Shown: one piece after another, positions 12,101-23,400 of the stretch
How the letters are laid out: each line of letters begins with the position of its first letter
How positions within the stretch are numbered: position 1 is the stretch's first letter
DNA from: Drosophila pseudoobscura
Lineage: Eukaryota; Arthropoda; Insecta; Diptera; Drosophilidae
Length of the DNA stretch: 64,000 nt
Assembly: GCF_009870125.1 (NCBI RefSeq)
Contig: NC_046681.1
Span: 18,241,001-18,305,000 of the forward strand
Direction: 5' to 3'
Position numbers and translations under genes: made by a program
Notes under the pieces: generated by a model
The model's database searches: none
Told to the model about the DNA's origin: nothing
The model's input: the letters and a program-made list of their open reading frames with translations, nothing else

Positions 12101-13230
12101 GAAAGTAAAAATTGTAAGCGTAAGCTAAAACAACAAACACAGCAGAAAACGAAAGCAAAACGAAAGCGATAGGCGAAGAAGGAGGAGAAAGGAGAGGCAA
12201 AGCCAAAGGCAAAGGCAGAGGAAAAGGCAAAGGCAGAAGCGTAAGCAGCGATAAGGCCTCGCAGATAAGCGGCATAGGCGGGAGAGAGAAAGTGTTTGCT
12301 TGGAAATCAGCAAAGAGAAACGACCAACGAATATCCCTAAAAGTTCTCTCTTTTGTTCTCTCTCTCCCTTTCTCTGGCAGGCAGTCATCTATAGAGCGAA
12401 CATTGAAAATGTAAACAAAAGCAACGCAGGCGCAGCAGCAGCAGCAGCAGCAGAAGCAGCATCAGCTCTCCCATTCTTTTGCCATAAAAGAGAGAGGAAG
12501 CAGCAGCAGCGGAAGCAGAGACTGGATGAGCTTCCAGGCTCGTGTCCGCGTATCCTTCGTCGGTTTTCCAGCGGCCAGGCGGCCTCAGAACGTTAGCAGA
12601 GTGCAAACCGTGCTGTCGTCCAGCTCCGGCTCCGGCACCAGGCACCAGCAGCAGCTCCCGCCACAACGGCTACAACGGCTACAGAACTCAGGGAAACTTT
12701 TCCACACTCACACAGACACACGGTCACAGTCACACACACACACACACACATAGAAAGGACACAGGGGAAGAGGAAGCGACAGCGGAATAGCCCCAGACAA
12801 ATGGCCAGAACAGCGAGCAACGGAGCAGCGGGCCAGGCCAACCCGTGACTATAAACGGGATACGCGAACAGAGGAGCAACAAAGAGTGTAACAGAAGAAA
12901 AGAGTGGAGGAGACGAAGACGGCGAAGGTGGAGAAAGGAAAATCGCGCCTGCTGGAAATGGAAGGAGAAATGCTGCGGCTTCTAATGTCCACGCCAGCAG
13001 CGGAAGTAGCAGCCACAGCAGCAGAAGCAGCAGAAGCAGCAGCAGCAGCAGCGGAAGGAGCAGCAGCAGAAGCAGGAGCGGCAGTGGCATCATCGCCCAC
13101 GTCGCACTCCTCATAATTTCGAGTCCCGCTCTCGCTGTACCCCCCCGTCTAAAATCTGTGTGTCTGTCCCACGTCTCACGCTCTCACAGTCTGTTTCGTG
13201 TTAATTGTTATTTATGTATAGTGTGTTGTA
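9190..13230. other. Intergenic region upstream of Nckx30C
   Basis: No confident coding exon. A TATAAA at 9844 is followed by an A- and G-rich stretch ending in a good donor (GAA then GTAAGT at 10128), so 9875-10127 could be a non-coding first exon of Nckx30C or of another gene. The region also holds an inverted GGGCAC minisatellite (10637-10806), CAG-rich tracts at 12430-12520 and 13000-13080, and a CA run near 12730. Frames in 12400-13110 are alanine-, serine- or leucine-rich products of these triplets. Confidence 0.45.
10637..10806. repeat. Inverted GGGCAC minisatellite
   Basis: GGGCAC/GGGCAG/GGGCAT hexamers run from about 10647 to 10714. After a 60-bp non-repetitive spacer, the complementary GTGCCC/GTGCCT units run from about 10776 to 10806. 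The arms can pair into a long G/C-rich hairpin. Confidence 0.7.
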
Positions 13231-13240
13231 TATATAAAAG
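13231..13240 (+). promoter_or_regulatory. Nckx30C: TATA box, likely distal Nckx30C promoter
   Basis: TATATAAAAG at 13231-13240 predicts a start near 13262. The sequence from there to the coding start is A-rich and G-poor like a fly 5'UTR and contains no splice acceptor that must be used, so a single 5' exon from about 13262 to 14450 is the simplest model. Confidence 0.5.
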
Positions 13241-13738
13241 TTTGTGTGATAACAAAAGGGAGATCGAGCATCGCGGAGATCCCGATACCGATCCCGATTC
13301 CGATCCGAGTCCCGAAGATACCCCGATATCCAATAAGCGACTAAGCGAGAGATAAACTCCAACACTTTAGTCGAGAATCAAAAGCGTACAACGAGAACAA
13401 ACAAACAGAAGGTTTTGCCAGCAGAAACAGCAACCAACAAAACAAAATACCAAAAACCAAACAACACTCCAACGGGTCCAATGTTGCAGCCAACAACATG
13501 CAGCAAACAGCAACAGCAGAGGCAGCAATCAGAACATACAGCAGCAGTGGCAGCAGAACATGCGGTAGCAACAGCAGTAGCAGCAGCAGCAGCAGAGGGA
13601 ACAGAAGCAGCCGATCAGCAGGAGCGGCAGCCGATAGCTAAAGATCATGGAGCCCTAGCCTTAGCCTTAGCCACTGACAGAAGCAGCAGCAGCAGAAGCA
13701 ACAGCAGCTACAGCACCGACATTCTGTGCCACAGCAAC

Positions 13739-14450
13739 ATGTTGCCCGTAACCAGCACAAGCAGCACAACGATAGATTTCAATAGTCGCCGTCGAAGGGG
13801 TCGTCTACGGGGCATGGACGAGGCAGGAGCTGCAACAGCCACAGACTCGGCCTCAGCCTCAGCCTCTGAAATACCCAAAGAACAACACCAAGCAAAGATA
13901 CTTGACGAGTGTGTAAATATTTTCAAACGCTTAGTATTATTAACATTAAATACAATATCAACAAGAAAAACCGCAACAATAACGAAAGGAAAGACAAGAA
14001 GCAGAACCGCAATGGAGCATTCCCTGACCAGCAGCTGCTGTTCCTTGCCACAGCCACAGCTTCAGCATCAGCATCAGCCACAGCCTCAGACACAACGCTG
14101 CCGCCGCATCCGCCTGCCGATCTACTGCATTCTGTTGGTTGGCTGTTGCCTGGCCACTCAGGGTCTTGGCGTTGAGGCCGCCAAGCCCAAGTCCGCCAAA
14201 CAGCCGTACAGTAGCAACCAGAATAACAACAACAACCAGAACAACGATGTGCTGAATGGAGTTAATGCACCGCCCTTGTATCAGGGGGCGCCCTCCCAGA
14301 CATCCGGCGAGGACGAGGCCGAGCTGATGTACCCCTTCCAGTCCGGGGAGCACATGTTCGGCGAGGAGGAGGAGCAGGACCAGGAGATGAACATGAATGC
14401 AGTGCCTGGCTCTGACGAGGATAATGCTGGCAATCAACGTGGTATCAATG
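13739..14450 (+). CDS. Nckx30C: Nckx30C coding exon 1: signal-like segment and acidic extracellular region
   Basis: This exon encodes residues 1-237. After an Arg-rich stretch and Gln/His repeats, a hydrophobic segment ([20 protein letters not shown]) corresponds to the M0 or cleavable signal of NCKX proteins. Asn-, Glu- and Asp-rich sequence follows ([11 protein letters not shown]). The exon ends in phase 1 (AAT G, then GTAAGT) and joins the exon at 23172 as an Asp codon. Confidence 0.85.
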
Positions 14451-17400
14451 GTAAGTGTCAGACCTCCTCCATCTTCATCTCCATCTCCTCGACCTCATCT
14501 TATTTAAATCATCCTTCGATTCGGAGGCTGCCACATGGCGTACGATGCTCGCATGTGGAATTTACGCTTCTTCGCCTCGTCTGAGTAGGAGCCTGACTAA
14601 TGGCACTTGTATTTAAATGAGCGGCAGAGACAGAGGCATACAAGAAGCGGATGGGGAGGAATCGGTTCGTGCTCATATAAGTCTGAGTCTGAAGAAGAAG
14701 CAAAATTGAATTTGATTTGCATGGGGCACAGATGAATCCGAATGGGGGAGAGAAAATCAAATCGAATAAAGTTCAGGGGTCGCGTGGGGAGCTCTAAGCA
14801 AGACATCCCAACTATCAACATCCACCTAACTATCTATGCCACACACTGACAAGGCGTATAAGCGAACAGTTCTGCGGTTGAAAGGATACCTAAAGGTGGA
14901 AGAAGTCAAGCAGCCCATTTGCCATTCGTATGCCACTAAAATCTTAAATTTAAAGACAACGAAAGGGCTCGGCTTTGGTTGAAATTCTCAACCAGACTTT
15001 ACTGGAGGGACCCCATTGCGTATGCGTGATATTTATGTAGTAATTTCGTAGAAGACGGAAGCCAAGGGCTCTTTCGCCGCTTCCGCTGTACTTCCTTCGG
15101 CACATAGTTATTCTTTTCTTTTCCACCGACCACACGGTTGGCGTATGCACGATATTTATGTGGGGCCACTGCGTATACGTAACGTATGGAGTGGCCACTA
15201 CTGAAGCGAAACACGCGGAGCTGCGTATACGTAATATTGTGAACATAAATTATCCCCCATTGCAGGCCAGGACGCATAAGCGGCTGCAAATGAACATAAT
15301 GGAACATCTGTCTGCACTTTTGCACTCACACTTGCCGCACACACAATGATATAAATTTATGTGTGTGCACATACTCGACATGGCACTCTTTTTTTTTGGT
15401 TCAGTTTTTCCAGCCCCATCAGCGAAAGTCAAGCTGGCACCCCTCTCTCACCTTTTAACCCTGATTCTGGCCCCGTCTCGTGTCTCTCTGTTCTCCCATG
15501 CTCCACGTGTGCGATGCAGTCACATTTTGGCCAACAATTAAACCCAACACTGCACTCTGTTTGCTTAGGCGTGCGGACCCTAGAGCCATTTTTCATTTTA
15601 ATGACTCAACAGAGCTGTCTCTGGTCTGGTCCTGTATGTCCGTGTCCTGTTTGTGTCTGTGTCTCTGTCTCTGTCTGAAAGTGGCTGAATGAACAAAGGC
15701 ATACTGCGGCGTACAGTAATCGTACAGTACTATATGGCACCCTATAAACTGTGCAATGGCAATAGCCCTAAGTGGATTCCATTGATGATGATGATGATGT
15801 CAATCGGCAAATCTCCAACAAATCCCAGCATTCTCTATTCACCTTTTACCACCCCCTGAAACCGAAATTGGAAATTCGTGACACACAAAACTATTGAGAG
15901 AGGAGGAAAAGAGTGGCACTACACTCGTGGAAACTGGATATCGATGGATTCAGTTGAAACATCATCCATAAATATCCTTATTTTTTTCCCGCTGCAGTTC
16001 TGTTTTGGATGTTATGGCTGTGGATGTAGATGTATCTGTATCTGTATCTCAACCATGAACGTGTGTTGTGTGTAAATCAAGCTTTAAAATTAACGCAGAT
16101 TGGTGGAACAAGCGACAGGCAACGAGCAATTAACATGAAACCAGCGGGAAAAACTCGGAGAAACAAAAAATGGAAAAGCACACACACACACATGCAGATG
16201 CAGACAGAGCCCCCCCCCCTCACACACACCCACAGATAACTCAGCAGTAGAATAGTAGTAGTAGTAGTACAGGTCACCCGAAATACATACATGTATGTAT
16301 CTGGGGGGATACGTAGGTATATATATATATATATATATTTATATACATATATATGTGCGAGTTTGTATATATTTTATGTGGCACTGTGGCAGTGGTCTTC
16401 TCTTCAACGACCTTTGTTCGAAATTTTATACCACGTATCGTATGTATGCACGTGGTACGAGTACGACTACGACTACGGCTACGGCTACGAGTGCGAGTAG
16501 AAATGTGTGTGTATGTGTGTGTTTGTGGTGTTTTTTGGGGTGTGTATGTATTTGCGTTGCTTTTGGCTTTTCTATTTTACCATCGACCCAAATTGCGAGC
16601 CCGCTTTTCTCGCACACACACAGCCGTGAGATATACTATGTAAGTGTGTGCAGGACTATGGTGTATCTGTGTGTGTGCGTGTGTGTGTGTGTGTGGAGCA
16701 CACGCAAACGTGGCTGTTAACGACGTTTCAAGCTCTCAACTGCGACGTTTGTCGTGTGGGTGGGCCCGGGCCCGGGCCGAGCGCTGGCAGACCCTGAACA
16801 AAAAACGAGAAAAGGAAAAGAATATAAAGTTAAGTAAAGACCTCGACCTAAACGGCAGGCGGCCAAAAAATACAATATATATGGATGTGTATGCAAACAT
16901 TTTGAAAAATGATTGAGAAAAACAAAAACAGAGACAGAAGCAGAAACAGAAGCAGAGACGCGGAAAACGAGTTGCCCGAAAGGAAAAGAAAAGAGCCCGT
17001 TCCCCCGAAAAGTAAGCACGCACGGAGCGCCTTAAACACAAATTTAAATCGATAAATCAAAATGCCAACAACAGGAAAAAGCAACAACGGTACGTCGAAT
17101 GAGGTGAGGGAGGAGGAGGAGCAGGAGGTCCTGGCAAGGACGTGTGAGTTGCATGCTAAAAGCCACGAGAAACGATGAACGTGCAGGGGAGGGGTAGGTG
17201 GACGGGGGGCTCAGAAAATGGCTTGTTCGTGAGTGGGTGGCAGGAAGTCGTTTCCTTCCTTCCTTCTGCCATTTTTTTCCCCTGTTTTTGTTGCTGCTTT
17301 GTGAGCTTCTGGGGTCCTGAAATGACAACATTTGCCCGCCTTTTTAATTATTGACATTCCGCTCAAGCTCCCCCCACATCCACAACCATACGAGTATATA

Positions 17401-20400
17401 TCACCATTCCATGTCCTTTCGGTCCTTGGTCCTCGGTCGTCGGTCGTCGGTCCTCCCATTTCTTGTGGCCACACTAATTGTCCCTCGCTGGTCCGATTGT
17501 GTGCTGTGCTGTGTGGGGTTTTGTCCCCCGACTGTGATTCGGCATTAATTTCAATCCCAGCTGCAACATGCAGCACAATTGGGTCCCTTCTGGGCTTCCG
17601 GCCTTCTGTTCCTCGGGGCCTGACTCAGCTAATCGAATAATGTATCTGTAACCTGCAACCCTGCTGTTCCCAACAGGAATAATCGGAATCACAGTCCCAA
17701 AAACACACGGAACAGTTATGCGTGGATATTCCACAAGCCCCGAGCTATCAGGGATTCGAGAATGATTCATGACGGAGAGCCCCGAGGGGTTCGCTGGGCT
17801 GCCAGCTCGGTATCAATGACAGGTGCACGCTTCGTTATCATTCAATGATTCACTCAATCCGGAGATTTGCGGTCTGTCTGTCTGTCTGAGAAACCGGTTA
17901 TCAAATGTGCAATCCGTAGTCTGGTCTCGGTATCGAATGGCACTACGCCAGCACCTGCGTAAGCAAATCTTTCTCGAATACCGAATCGAAAACCTCTCGA
18001 GCATATACTAGATCAAAATTTGTTCAATTATGTTAATTTTTAAGTGGATATTATTTATGGGTGATTAAACCAGCACAAAAGTGAATGAGCGAATCAGTTT
18101 CCACTCAGATGCAGCTCTCTACTCAAAACAAGATACGAATCAGGTTCCATTGAAAGCCCTATATCATGGTAGACTCCAAAGAAAGTTATCTTATCGTAGG
18201 ACAGGTTTTCCAATGGTAAATCGGACAGACTGAAGTGTTAATCAATGAATTTTAGACATCAGTTTACATTCCAACACCATATACCATATTCTCTATCAAA
18301 TCAAAAGCAAATCGAATGAGCAAAAACCGCATAGAATTCGTAATATGTTTTCCGTACGTCTTGTGTTCAATTTTGATTTAGAAAAACCTTGACTGACTCA
18401 TTGAGAAATAGCGTAAGTCACTTTCCGGTAATTTTCATTACTCTTGGGACTACGCCGTGAATTCAGAAATAATTCATGGGTTTTTGATGAATGACAATGT
18501 TTTTTGCACTCGAAAAACTTTCAAATGAATCTCTAATTAAGTTTCTAAAGATCTCTTTTATGCATGGGGAAACTTTAATGGGTCCATAAATTCTTCCAAG
18601 TTGAGAAAATTAGTTGAAGAAATGTTTTCCCGGCTGTGCCTCATTAAAGAACGTAGCCTTTTCAGTTTATGCCGTTTATGTAATGAGTGTAATTCCATTT
18701 GAAATTGGGTCAAGCACATGTATGATATGGTTAGGTTGTATGTTATGGTAGGGTGTAGCAGTAGCATTAGACTGCTGTTCTGTTCGCACTTTTGGGGCTT
18801 GGTCCGCAACGGGATCGCCCTGGGGACGAAACGGTTTGATTAGGCTAAAATGCGGCCCACTCATGTGTGTTTTTTGGGCCCGAAAACTATGCCAAGTTAT
18901 GGTAGCCATAACTTTCGAAAGTGGCCCCAAAGCAAAGGTAGCGGCAGGCAGCAAGGGTTGCCATCAGGCAACCTTCATTGACAGCTGCTCATAGCCGTGA
19001 TAAAACTTTCTATGGCAATCCTTAAGTGCGCCTCCACCTCCACTTCCACCCACTGTTTATTGAGCACACTGCGGCAGGGCGAGTGGCTGCTAGAGAGGCT
19101 AGAGGCTAGAGACGAGGCTTGTCTGTGGGCCAGGCCCAGGCCCAGGCCTGCATTGATTCAACAGCCACTTGACAACCCTGGCTCTGGCTGGCTGTATGTT
19201 GCATGTGCATTGCACGTTTCGCTTGGTTTCGGTCTGATTTTGGCCGGGCTAATCGATTCCCCAGAGCCACCTTGAAACTCTTGCACCGCCGTGCCGTTCC
19301 GTTCCGTTCGTGCCAAAGCGCGCTGTCTCTCTGATAAATTAGCAGCTGCTTTCACGGCAGACTAGAGCCAGCGAACACTGCGGGTCAGAGCGAAGCGTGA
19401 AAACTGCGGACACTATCGTACCACACGTTTCATACGTTCCACACAGGGGTGCATGTACCACTCGTACTGCTCGCACTCGTAGCGGCGGGTCGGTGGGTGG
19501 GTTGTGTGTGGTGTATGTTTGCTAGGGGCCGCTTCCGCTTCGGGTGCTACGAGCTCCCATAATGAACTTCCGGCCATGGCAAACGCTTTTTCTTTTTCTT
19601 CTTTTACTATTAACTTTTACTATTACTTTTGTTGTTGTTCCACCATTCCATTGCTCGCTCCTGCTCCGGTTCCCGCTCCCGTTCCCGTTCCCGCTCTCGT
19701 TCCCGCTATCGTTTGTGTAATTTTCGTGCGTTTGTTCAGCCGTGATTTATGCACATTGATGACGTAGCGGAAAGGAAAATAAAGCGAACAAGCCTGAAAG
19801 CCTCTCTTTTTACGGGTTACGGGTCACTGGTCTTATCAGCCGCCTAATGACGTTTAACCCACTGGGAGCTCAAAACAGAAGAGGAAGAAGAATTCCACTC
19901 GATCTATCAAATAATACGTTTATTGCTTTATCATAAATATTCGGGGGGGTTTTCCTTTGCTTATAAATATCGACAATAGATAGGGTTTGGGTGTAGATTT
20001 GGGTTTCTGGGGAATACTCGTATAAATTGGAATTTTGGCTATGGAACTTCACTTTCTCGTTTTTTCACTGCAGCTCCGGCTCCTGGCACTTAATGGGTTG
20101 AGTTAATCGATTAGGCCTCCTCCTCTGCATCCTCCTAGAAGTCTCTCTTTGTCACGCGATTCCAGCCACTCTCGTACCGCTCCACCTCGAAGAAGTTGCC
20201 CAGGGTCTGGGGCAGATTCTTGCGCTTCGCTTCGGTCCCCATTATCCGCGGGGGCGTGTATCGCTTGGGCGTGGCCGCATGGGCCGCACTCCCCGCCTGC
20301 TTAATGCATTTCGCTGCCGTTTCCGCCGCCTCTGGGGTGGGGCTGGGGCTGGCCGTAGGCGTGGGTGGCGTCGCGACCTGTGTGTGCCACTCGTAGATGC

Positions 20401-23400
20401 GCGGCGGGGCAGCAGGCCCGGGGGGAGCAGGCGACCTCAACTGCAGCTGAATGGTGGCTCGGCTAACGAAGAGCGGCTCCTGGCCGTAACCATGGCTGGA
20501 ACTGTGACTGACTGTGGCTGCCATCTGGGCGAATCGGGTTCCACTTTGCAACTGATTGCGAATTCAGAATGCGAGTGCCAGCCGGAGGCAGCGGCTGTGG
20601 CAGCAGCAGAGGCAGAGGCTTGTTTGCTCTGTGGTTTTGTTCTCTTGTTACGTTTCGTTTCGTTTTCGGTTGCTGCTCCGTAAACAACGCGTCTCAGTCG
20701 CACGATGACGCATCCCCGAGACGGGAGAGGGCTGTGTGCATGGTGATGGGAGTTGCTGAGACTACGTATAAATCAAGTCACGATCCGCGACCAAAAATTA
20801 CCCATTGATTGGCCACAAATTCGTTAAGTGAATTGATGTGTGATGGGCCTTTCCCCAACGAAATATAAACTCTCGTGAGTAGTCACGCGACCATCGCTAA
20901 CTGAAGTACATCGAATCAGTCATCGAATAAATTAGCATATTGATGAGGACAGAACTCAGAAGGAACCCCTTCTCACAGGTCTATGCTAATAATTTCCATA
21001 GTTTCAAGTGCACTCGTGCCTTGTCACGCTACCATCGCTAGCAAATGGTATTTTCCAGCTTTCCGAAATTTCTCAGCTTAAATATTGAATGAACGTTGAT
21101 AAGAGCCCGCCACTCCGGCACTTCTACTGCAGTATCCCGCCCACTCCCTTATCACGTTCCTTCACGCCACCATCGCTAGCATATGTGCTCTAGAAGCTTT
21201 CTGACGGGGCTTTGGGCACGACTTCTGCTGCTGCTGCAGTCGCTTAGTCAAATTGTAGTGCCATTCCAATAGCGGCACTCGAAACTGGTTTCCCTCTCCT
21301 CGGCCCGGGAATGAGGGGGACTGAAAGAAGGCAGCAGGCAGCCATCGAGGCAGACGCCCACATGGGCAATGGCAATAAATAATCATAAGAAAAGCAAAAA
21401 ATAATAAATAATATTTAATAGTCATTATTTTGTTACCTTCGCAATTGCGCCAATAACAATTTGATGACCAACTTCGAGAGGCGGTTCTTCGATTAGATCT
21501 ATAGCCCATTACCCCTAGAAATCATTCGTAAATTGCGAAATCGGTAGTACTTTTGGGGCATCTGATGATTAATATTAAATCTTTAATGAAAGGAAGAGTT
21601 TGAATAGAAGTTGGATCTCGAAGTTCCCTCAAGAAATATCTTATTCATGAGTGTGGGCTTTATCTGCTTTATCCCCCACATAACGGGCTGTGAGTAATGA
21701 GTGCAAACAATGCGAATATCTAGCGTTTTCTTGCTCTTTACGAGCCCGATAAGAGAGTGGGTCTATGTGATTCATTACCATGAGATATCTAGTATTATTT
21801 GCTATGATATTTCGTATGACTTGTAGGCGCTTCATCAGTTCTTCAGATTTGGATGCTTTGGTCTTCGGCCCCTGTCCCAATCATTGACCAACTCATAGCC
21901 GAGTGAGTAACTCACTTCAAAAGAGTCTGTTCCCATTTGCAAATTACCCAAGCACTGGGGCCTGGGCCGATGCTCCACTTTTGATATGCAGGGCACTAGC
22001 TCACACACCCAGAGCGAGGGCTCGAATATGTACGCAGCCTGTGCTGCCTGAAACATGAACAATTTTCAATTCAATCGCCTTCGAGAGCTGTCGTCGTCGT
22101 CACTCATTAAGCATTTGGCAGGTGATTCATAAGAATCATTCATTTGTGGCTCACCCTCCCAGCGGGCATCGGGCTTTGGGTCTGGAGTGTCCGCCCACCA
22201 CCCCCCCCACACAGAATTGAGTGGGTGTGGCGGCGGCTGGCGATGGGGTCCGTTCTCCGTTAGCTGCATGCAAATGCGCGAGAATCAGGAACCGGTTCTA
22301 GAGAAAATTTCTTTGTCTGTCTGCCAGCCTGTCTGTCCCCGTTCCAACCGCAAAGTGAGTCAACCTCCGTATGGAGTGCTCTATTTCAGCCTCTGACACC
22401 GCTCCTGTGGCTGCTAATGCAGTCTTTCAACTCCTCACGCATTTTGTGGCGCCTCTAATCGCTCTAAGATATCCATAAAAGTATATAGAAGGAGGACACA
22501 CTCTGATAGCTCCGAGGGGTGTGTGTAAATATGCCATGAATCAGTCAAGTCGCGATCGACGACGACGACAACGACGGCGACGGCGACGACGACGACGAGC
22601 CACGCGAGCGATTAAAGCCGCGTCAATTATTTGCTCGGCACACGCGCCAAAATGATTGCTCACAGTGCAAATGGTTGATAAACATTTACATTACCAACAT
22701 TTACCATTCAACATCCACATCTACCGCCAGTATATCTACATCATCATCATCCACATCAACATCGACTTCGACGGTTGGCAGCGCGAATAAGTGCAATTTG
22801 TTAATTGTTGCAAAATGTGCTGCTGCATAATTTGCTCCAAAGATAATTGCCCATGAAAATCGCACACAAAAGGTGCCGCATGCAACAAGGGAGTTCTGCC
22901 AACGATTTCCAAAAGGTCGAGCCACTTAATTGAGGATGTCTAATGGGGGATGGATTGTCATAGAGGAGGGGGTAGCACTATTAAAGGTAAAGGTCAGTAA
23001 AATGACAAATTTGTCAGAAAACTGAGGAAGACGATTTCAATGCGTTTTGTTAGCTGTTTTTACCGCTAGCTACTATTACAACTAAGAAGCGTTTGATTTC
23101 ATTCCCCGTGACTATTTGGCTGTTTAGCAAATACTAATCCTATTTTTGTTTCCTTTCTGAATATTTTACAGACACTCACAGCGAGAACTCGACCATCACG
23201 AAAACGCCACTATTCCCGAAAGATCTATTCACGAAAGAACAGCTTGAAAACGGCGCTGTCATCCTGCACATCATTGGAGTAATCTATATGTTTGTGGCGC
23301 TGGCAATTGTCTGCGATGAATTCTTCGTGCCTTCCCTTGACGTAATCATTGAAAAGCTCGGCATTACAGACGATGTGGCCGGCGCGACTTTCATGGCGGC

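Larger units (their letters stand above)
14451..23171 (+). other. Nckx30C intron 1
   Basis: An 8.7-kb intron with a GTAAGT donor and TTTTACAG acceptor. It contains a probable alternative first exon at 17062-17089, a TA run at about 16319-16338, a GT run near 16680, a palindromic GGGCCC tract near 16763, a minus-strand gene (20135-20524), a threefold short repeat (20883-21180) and a weak minus-strand two-exon candidate (21835-22169). The parts 14600-16700 and 17200-19900 show nothing else I can support. Confidence 0.8.

Noticed and set aside
12593..13116. Long Leu-, Ala- or Ser-rich frames on both strands
   Set aside because: They are products of CAG/CTG triplet tracts in a likely 5' flanking region.
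13415..13738. Extension of Nckx30C upstream of the chosen ATG
   Set aside because: The frame is open back to 13334, but the only ATG in it is at 13481, and the added sequence is Gln/Ala low complexity. I kept 13739 as start and note 13481 as an alternative.
21162..21441. Possible secreted peptide on the minus strand ([20 protein letters not shown])
   Set aside because: The hydrophobic start resembles a signal peptide, but the rest is CTG/CAG repeat and noncoding-like. No TATA, initiator or nearby polyadenylation signal fits.
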